Shown here piece by piece: positions 1-11,290 of a DNA stretch of 64,000 nt (within the stretch, counting starts at the first letter, position 1; every line of letters starts with the position of its first letter). The notes below the pieces were generated by a model, which was given only the letters and a program-made list of their open reading frames with translations, searched no databases and had not been told where the DNA came from. A program made the translations under genes and the position numbers. Source of the stretch: Symbiodinium natans (Eukaryota; Sar; Dinophyceae; Suessiales; Symbiodiniaceae); assembly GCA_905221605.1 (NCBI GenBank), contig CAJNDS010002565.1, forward strand, positions 132,001 through 196,000, in the 5' to 3' direction.

Positions 1-524
1 CTTTATTGTGGTGGGGCAATCGAGTTTTTGTCTCCTGAACAATTTTTTGGAAAACTTTTCATTATTGGAGGGGTCCAGACTCATCAGGATACGACATTAA
101 GCCCTAGCCCTACACTGTACACCCTAAGCCCTAAACAGCGAGCCTCTGAACACCAAGCCCTATAAAGTGCAGTGAAGGCCACCCCCCCCCCCTACAGATA
201 TGTAGAGCGGTCAGTGTCCTAAGTTGGGACAGAAGTTCTACAGCTATGTGAGCACCCAGAGTAGGCGCGTTTTCCCTTCGTTAGGGTTAGCCTTGCAAAC
301 ACTCTTTTCAACCTAAATGGGCATCCTGTTTGTTCCTAGGTTCCTCTCGGGTCCAGTATATCTTGGGTTAGGTCCTCGCTGTATCAGCTCAAGTGAATGA
401 GTGTCAGGATATGGCCACAGCCTTTCTATGCGGATAAGGCTCATCATTGCGGTCTTGATACGTGTAGGAATTCCCTTCTAGGTTTTAGGGCTCAGCTGCG
501 TGGTGTATGGGGCTTAGAGTTTAG

Positions 525-809
525 GGCTTCCCTCTGCTGCCGACGAAGGAAGCTGCTGAAAATCCCGCAGCAGGCGGGATGACGGAGCGAGATTTCCTTA
601 TTTGCTTGGAGGTTCATGGTACTTATTCATCAATTTTAACTCTACTTAAGACTGTACTTATAATCATTTTAGGGCACTTAAGGGGCTAACACGTGGGTCG
701 TAAGTACAGTTCTAATTGGTTAAGAAGTACCATGAACCTCAAAGTAGTGCAGGTCTTGGCGTTGCGCAGCAACTTTGGAAGAACTGCTGCTTTCCCCCTG
801 TGGCATTGA
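525..809 (+). CDS. 3' end of an unrecognised gene, two exons
   Basis: Two exons, 525-603 and 745-809, joined across a 141-base introner (604-744, GC...AG). The first reads ...AAENPAAGGMTERDFLI, ends in phase 1 (att t|GC), and the second supplies TA to restore the frame: VQVLALRSNFGRTAAF followed by PLWH and a TGA stop at 807-809. The frame is open from 525, directly after a TTTAG acceptor provided by a telomere-like unit. The same introner family with the same 141-base length and the same GC donor, phase 1, is seen at 17798, which supports the splice. The gene begins upstream of the window or in unresolved exons before 525. No family recognised. Confidence 0.5.
604..744 (+). mobile_element. 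Family B introner, fills an intron
   Basis: Inverted termini GCTTGGAGGTTCATGGTAC and GTACCATGAACCTCAAAG bound a 141-base intron with GC donor and AG acceptor. Other copies: 10405-10545 (also 141 bases), 17798-17938 (141), 22245-22439, 57147-57336, and a half copy from 16612. The inside is AT-rich relative to the exons and also partly self-complementary. Confidence 0.75.
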
Positions 810-2370
810 GTACAGAACTCTGGGGCCAAGACAACTTCGTCGAAAGGTGTACCTCGCTTCTCCTCATTTGAAATAGGGTTTCTATGACTGTTATTGGTGA
901 TCGCATATAATGTTACTTTTTTTAATATTGGTAGGTGTATATACTGGGTGTCCTTTTGGGGTTACAAGCAATATAAACCCTACTTCATGTATGGCACGCT
1001 AAGGGTAGTTGGGGAGGCAGGGGGAGTCGGGGGAGCCTCTGGGGCAACCCTTAGGGTGCAGGGCTTAGCCTCATGAAGTCATAGTACCAAACTCGAAACC
1101 CCATTTTTAGGCTGCGGGGGCGTTGATTCCCGGAAGCCCAGGACTAGGGATCGTATCCTGTATTTGGGGTCCCTTACTAGAAGATGGGAACCCCACAATG
1201 GAACAGAATGTAGATATGGCTGTTTGAAATGTAGTCCTAGTTCCTAAGCCCTAGACCTTGAACCATAAATCCTACCCCTACCATAAATCCTACCCCTCAA
1301 CCCTACATCCTGAACCCTAAACCCTAAACCCTGACCCCGCAGCCTTTGATAGGGTGTCTCTGGGTGCAGGCCTGGAGCGCAAAAGCCGACGCCCACTTTG
1401 GCAGGCCGGCGTTTTAGGGTTTAGGGTTTTGCAGGGTTTAGGGGATTTAGGTCACTAGCGAGAGGGCCCGACGCTCCTTGATTAAGGCATATGGGGGTTG
1501 AGGGTTTAGTGTTTAGGGTTTAGTTTTTTCCTCTGAAAATAGGGGTACTTTTTTGGGGTGTTCCTCTGATTAGGATTATACTCTATTGGGGTGACCCCAA
1601 TTCTGAAAATAGGGGTGCCGTGAGGGGGAGTGAGCGGGGGGTGGGGGTGGGGGGGTCCTATGATAAGGATCCTAATTGCTTTGGGGTATGTTCGGGGCAC
1701 CCTTACCTTGGGAAAGACTCACATGATATTCCTATGTCCTGCGTATAATCCGTATGATCCAGGGACATTTGTTAATGACTGAAGAATGACTTCTGTATTG
1801 AATTGGTGGACCCTTGTTGTGATTGAAAGAATGACTGCGTGAAGGGGATATACGATAAACTGTATCGTTACGAAGGAAGAACCTGCCCTAAGCTATTTTT
1901 AAGATTCTTGCATGAAGGGCTTTAGGTTCTTCAGGTCGTCCGAAGCGCTCGGAAAGGGCTGGGCGCGGGGTTTGCGGTTTAGGCCTTGGGGTTCAGGGTT
2001 TAGGGTTTAGAGGGTTTAGGGTGTAGGGTGTAGGGTTTAGGGTTTAGGATTTTCGGCTTTGGGTTTCAGGGGGCTCAGACAAGAGGCTCCCAAGGATCTC
2101 ATGCAGAAAAGCGGTTGGCAGCTTATGGCTTGACTTTCTAGACTCGATGGACCAGTGGGCTTAGGGCTTAGGGCTTAGGGCTTAGGGCTTTGGGTTTAGG
2201 GTTTAGGGTTTAGGGTTTAGGGTTTAGGGTTTAGGGTAGCAAGCCTCTGTGCGTGTTCAACAGTCGGTTCTCCCACCCCTAAAGGATATGCTTCCCTTCT
2301 ATGGGGTTGTATAGGTTACTTTGGTTAAGGTGCGATCCTTGGGGCTTTACATGGACGACTCAAGCTGGCG
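810..2370. other. Intergenic/intronic stretch rich in telomere-like units
   Basis: No gene can be supported. Degenerate CCCTAAA units lie at 1240-1340 and TTTAGGG arrays at 1990-2050 and 2160-2235. A family G-like inverted element is visible around 1521-1700 (both arms contain aataggggt). Short open blocks at 1362-1409 and 2092-2160 could be exons but have no supporting partner. Confidence 0.4.
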
Positions 2371-4918
2371 ATGGCTTCGTACCCCAAGCCGGATCAAAGT
2401 TCGCTTCGCGTCCTGGACTACAACCTGGCGTGCCATTGGTTCTCTCCGAACGACCCTCCTCATGGTGTCTAGAGCGTTCTTGGACATTGTTTCCTACTTT
2501 CTTGGCAGCTCTATTGATCAATAGCCCTAAACCCTAAACCCAAAACCCTAAACCCTAAACCCGTAGGGGGTTCTCAGATCAGCTATTACAAAAGGTGTCA
2601 GCAGAGTGCATCGAGCCGCCCAGCTTGCGGGAGATGCCGGCGTCGACGTCGCAATTCTCCAAGAAGTGCCTCAAGACCTACCTGGAGGTTGAGGGTACTC
2701 ATAACCCCATAGGTTTAGGGTTTAGGGTTTAGGGTTTAGGGTTGGGTTTAGGGTTTTGGATTTAGGGTTAGGGTTGAGGGTTTAGGGTTTAGAGCCCCAG
2801 TGATAAACTGTACTTTCAAGCCCCCTAAATGCCCTAAGTAGGTTTTAAGCAGAGTACAATGGGGGAGTATAAGTACACATCCATGAACCTCCAAGATAGG
2901 GATGAGGCACTATATGTCCCTTTAGGGTTTAGGGTTCAAAGGGTTTAGGGCTTAGGGTTTAGGGCATGTTTATGTATAGATATACATATACATGCCCCTT
3001 CCGGGGCTATATGGGGTACCTCATTCCCTACTCAGAGACCCAAACCTACGCTTTTTGGTTTGTGTTGTCGGATGTTTCTCTAAGCTTTCTTTGTAGGACC
3101 TTAGGCAATCAAGCCCGCAAAAAAGGGTTTGTTTTTGGTGTTTAACCCTAAACCCTAAACCCTAAACCCTAAACCCTAAACCCTAAACCCTAAGGTCTAC
3201 ACTTTCGCCCCTGGACCTCTACTCCCCCGCTGCTGGGATGCTCAGTGGTACCCTGTTTACCGATTTCTATTTCTTTGGGAAGATGAGCCATCATGGCTTA
3301 TAGGTACCTTACTGAGCGTTATAGTAGTGTAGGGGGTTAGGGTTTATAGGGCCTAGGCTTAGGGCATGTGATCGCAGTTTTAGATTCATTTGGTCCCAAG
3401 GATGTGGGTTCTTTTGATAAACACTTACCAACAGGAAGAAGGCTAGCTTTGTTCGACCTAAATCGGAGGCCTATTCTCGTGGGGACAACCATACGGGTAG
3501 AATATGGGTAGAAAGAGACCACCGTTTGGCATATCCCTTCATGCTCAGGTTATGAAGGGGAGCTTCGGACGCTCACGAAGGGACTCGCCATGCATGGGAT
3601 CGTGCACACTGGTCCCTCACCCGAGCAGGACCTGACGAGACGCTGGTTTGGAATGGACGGTGGGCTACGGTGTTTTTCCCGATGGCCCCTCTTGCACTGT
3701 TCTTCAAAGCCATTTTCTTCAGCATCACCCAAGCCCGTGGCGCCTTACAAAGGATACAGCGTGGGTCTGCTGGATTGGAGCGGGCACACGATGGCTTTTG
3801 TGAATGCCCATTTGAATTGGGGTGACTACGCCCAGACTGAGGAACAAGTCCGCGAGGTGGAAGCCGCGGCGACGGAGTTAGTGGAGAAGTACCCGGGTGC
3901 CACGGTACCTTGCTTCGCTAGACGAGCCCTAAAAGCGTTCGTGGTCCATGTACGTCAGCGCGTGTTAGAGTCGCAAAGCGCACATGATCCCAGGATTGGG
4001 CTATCCCTAAACCCTAAACCCTGAACCCTAAACCCTAAACCCTAAACCCTAAACCCTAAACCCTAAACCCTAAACCCTAAACCCTAATGCAAGGTAATGG
4101 TCACAGGCGACTTCAACCATCCTCGGCAGTCCCTGCGGTGCCCAGGATTCGAGTCGCTCCTGGACCTCAACGTGGCGACTCATGACGATGGTGGGCACTA
4201 TGATCCTTGGTATTCCCAGTGGTACTCTTTATTTGCGTATTTTCTTAATAAAGAAAAAGAGTACCACTGGGGATGCCAAGGAGCATAGTGGGTTACTTTA
4301 TGAAGAGACCTATAGAAAATACAAAAAAAGTAAGTACCACTGGAAGCACCAAGGATCATAGTGCCCACCATCTTTATTAAGGTACCCCCTTTTAGGTTTT
4401 TTTATTAAGAAACCTATGGAAAAGATACAAAAACAAAGAGCACCACTGGCAATACCAAGGAGCATAGTGCCCACCACCCCCTTTTAGGGTTGGTTACTTT
4501 ATCAAGAGACCTATAGAAAAAAACACCATATCAAGAGTGCCACTGGGAATACCAAGGATCATCGTGCCCCCTTTTAGGGTTCTATAGGTCTCTTGATAAA
4601 GTAACCCACTATGATCCTTGGTATTCCCAGTGGTGCTCTTTTTTTGTTTTCTTTCTGTAGGTTCATGAATAACCCTAAACCCTAAACTCTAAGCCCTAAA
4701 CCTTGATAAAGCAACCAACCCCAAAAGGGGGTACCTTCAGCATTTTTGTGTCCTAGGGGGCCACCGAGGATCACCTGTTTCTGAAGCTGGGATCCGGCGT
4801 CGAACTGGCCACACGGCAGGCAACCGTCTTGTCGTGGTGCACTGAGGATGGAGCTCCTCTATCGGATCACAAAGGCCTCCTACTGCAACTTGAGCCTTTG
4901 TCATACATAGTTGGGTAA
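2371..4918 (+). CDS. Endonuclease/exonuclease/phosphatase (EEP) family protein, five exons
   Basis: Exons 2371-2464, 2583-2687, 3558-3904, 4094-4186 and 4757-4918 join in frame to 266 codons plus TAA. In order they carry the EEP fold's active-site motifs: LDYNLACHW (metal/substrate Asn), DVAILQEV (metal Glu), MAFVNAHLNW (His), VTGDFN (Asp and Asn), TEDHLF, and a C-terminal LSDHKGLLL (Asp-His). All catalytic positions are therefore intact and the length is normal for a stand-alone EEP domain. Such enzymes cleave phosphodiester or phosphomonoester bonds in nucleic acids, phosphoinositides or nucleotides; the substrate cannot be told. Donors are GT, GT, GT and, for exon 4, GA: only GATGGTGGGC at 4187 keeps the frame into exon 5. 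Start chosen at the first ATG (MASYPKPDQ) after an in-frame stop. Introns contain telomere-like arrays and an inverted-repeat cluster. Confidence 0.85.
4016..4089. repeat. (CCCTAAA)n array inside an EEP intron
   Basis: About ten CCCTAAA units fill most of the 189-base intron between EEP exons 3 and 4, ending 5 bases before the AG acceptor at 4092-4093. This is one of the clearest cases of an array placed wholly inside a verified intron. Confidence 0.9.
4187..4640 (+). mobile_element. Family L nested inverted-repeat cluster in an EEP intron
   Basis: The block GTGGGCACTATGATCCTTGG and its reverse complement recur at about 4191, 4262-4295, 4337-4374, 4440-4480, 4540-4572 and 4603-4640, facing each other alternately and separated by AT-rich loops with AGAGACCTATAG motifs. 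The first arm begins at the GA donor of EEP exon 4, so the founding element created this intron and later copies inserted into it. Confidence 0.65.
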
Positions 4919-6543
4919 CATTTTACATATTTAAGGGTACTTAAACCCAATAAGGAATAAACAAATACATGTTTAATATGATCCCAACAATGAACAAGGT
5001 GCGCGGCCGATGACTCACAAGTTGGTCTGCGTGCAGCGAAGATCGACTCGCGCAACTGCAACTGCGGGCCTGGGACTAGATGAACCTTCAACAGCTGGAT
5101 GAACTCTGAAAGGGTTCGTGGTCCACACTCCCGAAAGTTTATGTTAGTTAAAGGCAGTTAGACGGATAGTCACGTTGCGCGTCTAGGGGTTATCCTACTC
5201 AGGCAACATTTGAACTCTAACCTGCTTGGGCTTTCTCTGATTTTGGAGGAGGGATCAAGCTCAAACAGTAAACCCTAAGCCCTAAACCCTAAACCCTAAA
5301 AGCCCTAAACCCTAAACCCTAAACCCTGTCGGGGGTTCATCGAGTCCCTTCAGTTAGCGGCCGCTGCGGTGAACTCCGGGAGCCAAAAATGAGCGCCGAC
5401 CCAACTTCGGCAATAACTGCATGAGTACTATGTGTGCTTGAGACCGGGTATAGGGTTTAGGGTTTAGGGTATGTGTGCTGTGCTTGGTAGCCCTTATTCC
5501 CTTTTGGGGGGTTTAGGGTTTCGGGTTTAGGGTTTTGGGTTCTTGGTAGCCCGGTGGTACCCGTTTTAGTCAATGCACGCTAGCTGCATGTCTTCCAAGT
5601 TTGCTGGAAGGATGAACCTAAATGATTGACATGTGGCTCTGCTTGCACGAGCTTCCTCGAAGCCGTGAGCATCATCGTCATGCCCTACAAAACCTCGACT
5701 AGATATGACCAGAACCCCAAACCTGTTTTTCTGGGAGGGGGGAGGGGGGGGGTTACATGATGATAAGGTTCTCAGGATTGGAGGTTATCAGGTTTAAAGG
5801 CTAGGGTTGAGGGGGCTTGGGTTTAAAGGCTATGGGGCTCAGGGTTTAAGGTTTAGGGTTTAGGGTTTAGGGTTTCGGTTTAGGGTTTAGGGTTTAGGGT
5901 TTAGGGTTTAGGGTTTAGGGCCAGGGCCCTTAAGTTTTCAACCGAACTATCTCCACGTACGTATCATGGCAGGCACGCGGTGACTGAGGTGCAGCTGTTG
6001 GACATGAGGCACTCGGGGGTTTACGATGTTAGAGGTACCTTCCTGGGGTCTTTATATTGTAAGGGGCCGAGGGTTTAGGGTTTACGGTTTAGGGTTTAGG
6101 GTTTAGGGTTAGGGTTTAGGGCTAGGAATAAGAAGGGTGGGGGGGTTGACGATGTTCGGGGTACCTTTTTGGGGGTCCTTATTTTGGGGGTCTATATGGG
6201 GGGTTTGCCAAAATAGGGGTAGCCCTAATATGCCCCAAACTACTATAATTTTTCTTTTCGGAACCCCCATAAAGGCCCCCACATGCGACTTTTTGGGCTT
6301 CGGGGCTTGGGCTGAAAGTATGCGGGACGAAGACGGATGGCAGATATTTTTGGGATGAGGGCTTAGATGTATCAGGTGCTCCGCCCCCAAAACAATGAAG
6401 GAGGAACAACAATCCAACGATCCGAAACCCCTGAAGCCTGCAATTGCCGAACCCTAAACCCTACTCCCTAAGCCGTAAGCCCTAATCCCAAACCCTAAAC
6501 CCTGAACCCTGAACCCTAAACCCTAAACCCTGCCACGTGGAAG
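4919..6543. other. Unresolved stretch with arrays and possible small exons
   Basis: Follows the EEP stop. 4919-5270 is unique sequence, likely 3' flank. CCCTAAA arrays at 5270-5325, TTTAGGG arrays at 5455-5540, 5840-5930, 6070-6125. Possible exons with open frames at 5640-5700 (FLEAVSIIVMPYKTS) and 5965-6010 (HAVTEVQLLDMRH), neither connected. A family A-like left end (GGTAGCCCGGTGGTACCC) at about 5547 has no partner. A family G-like element lies at 6150-6280. Confidence 0.35.
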
Positions 6544-6866
6544 GCGGCCGGAAGGTGGCTACTTCGCACGGGGGCCCTGGTTTCGGAGTGTTCGGGTTCA
6601 ACTCTCCTGGCGTTGAGGGCCAGTAATTTCCTCAAGCTTAAGGCCAAGGGTGCCCAGTAGTACCCTTATCCCTTTTTGGGGCCTTCGGGCTCCCTTGTAA
6701 ACCCCTTAAGGTAAAAAAGGGCACTCTTTTTACCCCTAGGTTACTGGGCAACCTAGAGGCTCTAAGGACTCTTATTTTACTGTTTTTGGTTCCAAAGGCC
6801 TTACTACTTAAAGCTCTAAGGACGCTCATTTTAAGAATTGTTGGGCCCAAAGGCCTTACTACTTAA
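6544..6866 (+). CDS. Unrecognised two-exon 3' gene end with an 18-residue repeat
   Basis: Exon 6544-6649 (AAGRWLLRTGALVSECS...KLKAK) ends in phase 1 at a GT donor that is the start of a family D introner; exon 6757-6866 supplies AG and continues EALRTLILLFLVPKALLLK, ALRTLILRIVGPK, then a TAA stop at 6864-6866. The second exon contains a 54-base tandem repeat that stays in frame for two copies. Family unknown. Phase agreement and the exact introner fit argue for it; the low-complexity hydrophobic tail argues for caution. Confidence 0.4.
6650..6756 (+). mobile_element. Family D introner
   Basis: Termini GGTGCCCAGTAG and TTACTGGGCAACCTAG; internal ...CCCTTGTAAACCCCTTAAGG.... GT donor, AG acceptor. 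Other copies: 13181-13293, part of 18819-19030, 26956-27064, and diverged copies at about 10300-10393 and 52565-52664. Confidence 0.7.
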
Positions 6867-6915
6867 GGCTCCAAGGACTCTTATTTTAATGTTTTGGGGT
6901 CCAAAGGCCTTATTA
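6757..6915 (+). repeat. 54-55 bp tandem repeat, three copies
   Basis: The block GGCTCTAAGGACTCTTATTT... starts at about 6759, 6813 and 6868. The first spacing (54) preserves a reading frame, the second (55) breaks it just after a stop. Confidence 0.7.
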
Positions 6916-6963
6916 CACAAGTTACATAAGGTACTGGGAGTATTTTGAGCCTAAGGGTAAGGG

Positions 6964-7115
6964 TCCGGGCACCTACGTAGTATATACTTGGGCCCTTAAG
7001 CTCCCACAGGGAAGCTGCTCTAAATCCTAAACCCCAAACCCTAAACCCGAACCCCTAAACCCCTAGACCCTCTAAACCCTAAGTATATACTGTATACTAT
7101 ATAGGTACATAGACC
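6964..7115 (+). mobile_element. Family F inverted element interrupted by telomere-like units
   Basis: Ends GTCCGGGCACCTACGTAG/TATATACTTGGGCCC and the facing AAGTATATACTGTATACTAT...GGTACATAGACCC. About 60 bases of degenerate CCCTAAA units sit between the arms. Other copies at 23712-23836, 51066-51120, 56943-57013, 58097-58195, 59598-59655, 62470-62580. Confidence 0.55.
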
Positions 7116-7402
7116 CTGAGGGCCTTGAAGACTGCAGGTTTGCATTTTTAGGCTTGAAGTTTTGAAGGCGGAAACCCTAACCCTAAACCCTGAACCTTAA
7201 ACCCTAAACCCTAAACCCTAATCCTAAACCCTAAACACTAAACCCTAAACACTAAACCCTAAGCCGTAAGCCATCCTTGATATCCCGTAGGTCAATGTTT
7301 AAGCCAATGCAAAATTGATATTCCTCCAGCCAGCAGAGGATACACTGAGGCTCTTATACCGAATGCCCTATATAAACCCAAAGGCAACCTCAACCCTTCT
7401 CT

Positions 7403-7503
7403 CATGTTTGGGATGCTCCGCCCTATACTAACAGTCCTGAATAGGGAATTCTTCAGGGGGTACGATAATCCCGCCTAAGGACTGTTAGAAGGGGCAACAT
7501 CCC
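7403..7503 (+). mobile_element. Family C introner copy
   Basis: Arms TTGGGATGCTCCGCCCTATACTAACAGTCC...GGACTGTTAG...CATCCCCAA in the same arrangement as the phase-verified copy at 31281-31381. Flanking exons are not recognised here. Confidence 0.6.
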
Positions 7504-7574
7504 CAAACTCCAATCACGAGTCCCCCTATTATCGCGGGCTGGTCAGACACCATAATCCAACTTGCACCTCACAC

Positions 7575-7674
7575 CTTGGGATGTTCCCCCTTATACCAAG
7601 AGTCCTTAATAGGGACTATAATACCCCCTATGATAATCCGACTGTTATCGTACAAGGGGGAACATCCCAACTCA
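7575..7674 (+). mobile_element. Family C introner copy
   Basis: Second copy within 80 bases of the previous one: CTTGGGATGTTCCCCCTTAT at the left and GGGGGAACATCCCAA at the right, with the internal ACCAAGAGTCC/CGACTGTTA arms diverged. Confidence 0.6.
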
Positions 7675-8401
7675 CACCCCCAACCCTTGACCGTAAATCC
7701 TTTCCTGCTGGGAAGCCCGGGGGCCTATGACTTGGGTCAGAAGTCCAGGAGGTCTAGTTAGTACACATGATGGGGGCCCCTCACTGTAAACACTGAACCC
7801 TACCCCCCAGGATAGTATATATACACATATATATACACACACACATTGCCGTAGACAAAGGTCCTGAGCCCTAAACCCACACACAAAAAAGGTGTAGGTA
7901 GCTGGGGATCCCTGAAGCCAAAATTCACTATTTGGGGGGCGGGGGGGGGATAACCCCAAACCCCAAGACCCAAGCCCCAAACCCCGGACCCCGAACCCCA
8001 AACCCTAAACCCTAAGCCCTAAACTCTAAACCCTAAACCACGCCGCGCTGAGGCTGTGGACTGGGAGCAGAACTTCCGTGATGCGTAGACGGGCACCCAC
8101 GGAGTTCGGCTTCCGCTTTTTTCGGTACCCTCAAGAAGGGTTTAGGGTTTAAGGTTTAGGGTTTAGGGTTTAGGTCCCCTGTTCAGGCATCCTAAACTAA
8201 ACAGACTGAGGGTTTAGGCCTATAAACAAGGTTGCCCTTTTCAGTACCCGCAACTAAACAGAGACTTGGGTTTGGGGCTTGGGGCTTCGGCTCTTTGCGA
8301 TGACAGCAGACCCAGATCACAGCCCTAGTTTGTGTCCCAGGGGCTCAGGTTTTCTTTCGGGAAGTTTCAGGGCTTAAGAGCCTACAACCCTATACCTAAG
8401 A

Positions 8402-8812
8402 GTGCCGCTTATGGTGGGTACCGAACTCGGCCTTGCCAGTGGCCAACTTGTGCCGAAAGACGGCCATGGAACTGTTCCCGCTCTGGGACTGCCGGACAGC
8501 CGGCTGCCAGACGAGCAGACGAACGGGCACCGCGAATTTGAAGCCGAAGAACAACGACTAACAGAAAGCGAGACTGTGGGTGTCTGGCCCCTTGTAGACT
8601 ACCCACTGGGTGGGGTATCCCTTCCTGTAGCGTTAGGATGGAGAACTTCATCAAGGAAGAGGTACCCAAAGAAGGGATCGATTCCTGGGAAAACCTCATT
8701 CTGCGGTCCAGTTCCGGATGTTGAGCGTTTCGGACCTGCAGCCCTCTACCTAGTCTGTACACCCTTAAACTTATCCCTAAACCCCCACTTTGCCACACCG
8801 CATTCATCCTGA
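8402..8812 (+). CDS. Possible coding block, family unknown
   Basis: The longest repeat-free open frame in this part (VGTELGLASGQLVPKDGHG...REFEAEEQRLTESETVGV). After about 8575 a different frame looks more protein-like (8640: MENFIKEEVPKEGIDSWENL, stop at about 8722), with a possible acceptor CCTGTAG at 8626, so this is probably two exons rather than one. The phases of the two could not be reconciled. No domain seen. Confidence 0.35.
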   Translation: MPLMVGTELGLASGQLVPKDGHGTVPALGLPDSRLPDEQTNGHREFEAEEQRLTESETVGVWPLVDYPLGGVSLPVALGWRTSSRKRYPKKGSIPGKTSFCGPVPDVERFGPAALYLVCTPLNLSLNPHFATPHSS

Positions 8813-11216
8813 AGCGCGTTCGGGAAAAAAGTCTCCTCGCGTTGATGCTTCATCGTCTGCACGTTCTCGAAGGTTCTTCGACCTAAGGCGTTTCTTAGGG
8901 CGTGGGGTTTAGCTAGCGTCGTAGAACCCCCCCCCCCCGCTTGGAATATTTCGTCTTTGCTATAGAATATGTTGCTTACTGTGCATAAATACTGAGGTGC
9001 CCCTGGCATGTTTGGGGGGAGGCAGGGGTATAGCATGTAGGTGCTGGGGGGCTTCAGAGCCCTAAGCCATAAACCCTAAACCAAGCCCAAACGAGTCGAG
9101 CTGAAGGGGCCACGGACCACCTGAAGCCACTTCTTGCAGCACTTTAGGGATTTAGGGTTTAGGGTTGGAAGTCGCCTTGAGCAGATATGGTGTTGGCATG
9201 AATACAGTCAGCCCTTCAAGCATAGGTCAAAGCCTCCGCTGGGGGTTTAGGCTTGGGCCCGCCCGAACTGCACGCCACCATTTGTAAGTAAGCTTGAACA
9301 GTTGCCCTTTTGCAGAGATAACTGTTGCCGTTCTGTAAGACCCTGCAAACCCGATAAAACCACAAGTCCTCAAAGCCGCCAAACCTTCCAAAGCTGAACC
9401 CTAGAAGCATCCCAAACCCGAACTCTCAACCGTGAACACTCCGCCACCAAATCAAACTGAACCCCCCGCCCCCCCCACAAAAAAATATAATAATAAAAAC
9501 AGTCCGAGGGGGTTTGGGGTTAGGGACTGACGGTTGAGGGTTCAGGGGTGGCTAGGGTTTAGGGTTTACAGGGATGAGTCTGCCCTTCACCCAATTCTCC
9601 CAGCCCCGCCTATTCCCACAGGCCACAACGAAAAGCGCGCAGAGGGTTGGCGACCACGACACCCCGCGAACACGCTCTCTTCTTTTTTGGTAGCGAACCC
9701 CTCTATGCGTCAGCAAGTCAGTGGGCGGTAAATTGCCAAAAACGGGAAAGCAGGCTCACTGCGAAAGCAACCACAATAGTGAGCATGCTCTCGCGACAGC
9801 AACAAAGAATAATTAATCGAGGAACGAGACAATCGTGAATAGCGAAACTATTATATAAGTGACAGCGGCACTTGGCAGCCGGTGAAACAAGAAGGTGGGG
9901 CGCTAGCTCAATTACTCCCTTTTGTTTTTTAATGCGGACGCCCCTTTACCACATCAGCAGCACAGTGGGCGGGTCTATTGCGACGAGGTGAGACGGCCAA
10001 TACTACCGGGAACAGCCAAACAGCCTAAGCTTGCGGTTTAGGGTTTAGGGCTAGGGTTTAGGGTTTCGGGCTAGGGTTTAGGGTTTGGGGTTTAGGGTTT
10101 ATACAGGGTTTAGGGTTAGGGCTTAGGGTTTTGGGTTTAAGCCCAACCCGTCTCCAGGCGCAGTTAGTCCAATCCCGGGAGGAGGCCGAGGCTCCCACAA
10201 GGGCTGATGGGGCATTGCACCCAGGGACTCCAATACCCCTCAATTAAGGTGTTTAGGGTTTAGGGTTTAGGGTTTGAAGTCCTTAGTCCTAGTAGTAGAG
10301 TAGGTGACCTTGAACCTTTTTGGTGTAGTATAGTCGCCTTATTGTCCCAAAAGGTTAACCTTTAGTTCCTCCCAGGCTACTGGACAACTAAGCAATTAAG
10401 GAATGCTTGGAAGTTCATGGCACTTCTGAACCAATTATAACCGTCCTCATAACCCACTTATAAGCCCCGTAGGTGCCCCAATATGGTTACAAGTACAGGT
10501 AAAGGTACAGTTGTAATTGGTTAATAAGTACCATGAACCTCCAAGTATTCCTTAAACCATAATAATAAGGAACCCTCCTATTATACCCTAAACCCTAAAC
10601 CCTAAACCCTAAACCCTACACCATAATCTAGGGAATATTCCTTCATTAAGGGGCATTGGAGTCTCTGGGTGTTCTGTCTTGAGGCGTGCAAGCCCAAAGA
10701 ATGCAGGCCTTTGCGGTTTAGGGTTTAAGGTTTTTAGGGTTTCGGGTTTAGGGTTTAGCGTTCAGGGAGTTTAGGGTTAGACGACACCACAAGACAACCT
10801 TGAGCCCCAGAACCTAGGCAATGAACACCACAACAACCCGAAACCCGAACTCTATCCGAGCCTTAAGCGGGCTCTGATTGTTGGCTCCTTTTCGTGTTTG
10901 TTTTTTCGCTTTAGGGGTTCGTTGGTTTCGAGTTTGAGATGTGGTGTTTGGGATTTAGTGGCTGGTGGGCTTAAGGGTTAGTGCATCTTCAGATCCACTT
11001 GCTAGGACTGATGACTCCAGGTTTGTGGTTATGTTTCTTTTTGTTCCTGAAAGGGAGGTTGCACGATCCTGGCCCTAAACCCTAAAACCTAAAACCCTAA
11101 ACCACAGCTCCTGTAGGTCAGTGCCTAAGCCTCCTGCTGACCCCAACCCCCAAACCCCAAACCCCAAAACCCCTAAACCCCAAACCCTAAACCCTAAACC
11201 CTAAACCCTACTGCAG
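8813..11216. other. No confident gene; arrays, introners and isolated open blocks
   Basis: Degenerate TTTAGGG arrays at 10033-10140 and 10252-10275, CCCTAAA at 10585-10620. Possible exons: 9116-9150 (ATDHLKPLLAA), 10159-10245 (AQLVQSREEAEAPTR..., stop TAA). The stretch 9600-10030 has no telomere-like units; within it 9690-9740 and 9920-9985 look like diverged copies of each other. Two introners (family D-like, then B) lie almost end to end at 10300-10545. Confidence 0.35.
10405..10545 (+). mobile_element. Family B introner copy
   Basis: GCTTGGAAGTTCATGGCAC at the left, GTACCATGAACCTCCAAG at the right, exactly 141 bases as in the two phase-verified copies. It follows a diverged family D copy by only a dozen bases. 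Confidence 0.65.
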
Positions 11217-11290
11217 GCTGTTTTGCCGGAGCTCCTGGCCCAGCGCGTGGTCGGCCACTCTCTCGGCATGGGCTTGCCCGCATCGCATTG
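11217..11290 (+). CDS. Exon of an unrecognised gene with a GHSLG motif
   Basis: Bounded by a CCCTAAA array and CTGCAG acceptor on the left and TTTGGGG/TTTAGGG units on the right. Reads AVLPELLAQRVVGHSLGMGL then PASHW. GHSLG resembles the nucleophile elbow of alpha/beta hydrolases, but five residues are not enough to assign it. Confidence 0.4.

Noticed and set aside
7672-8001. 109-codon minus-strand frame and many others ending or starting in GLGLGF / NPKP / LNPKP
   Set aside because: These residues are translations of telomere-like units; the frames have no other coding sense.
9890-9925. tRNA-like start GGGGCGCTAGCTCAATTA
   Set aside because: No B box, anticodon arm or closing acceptor stem could be found downstream.
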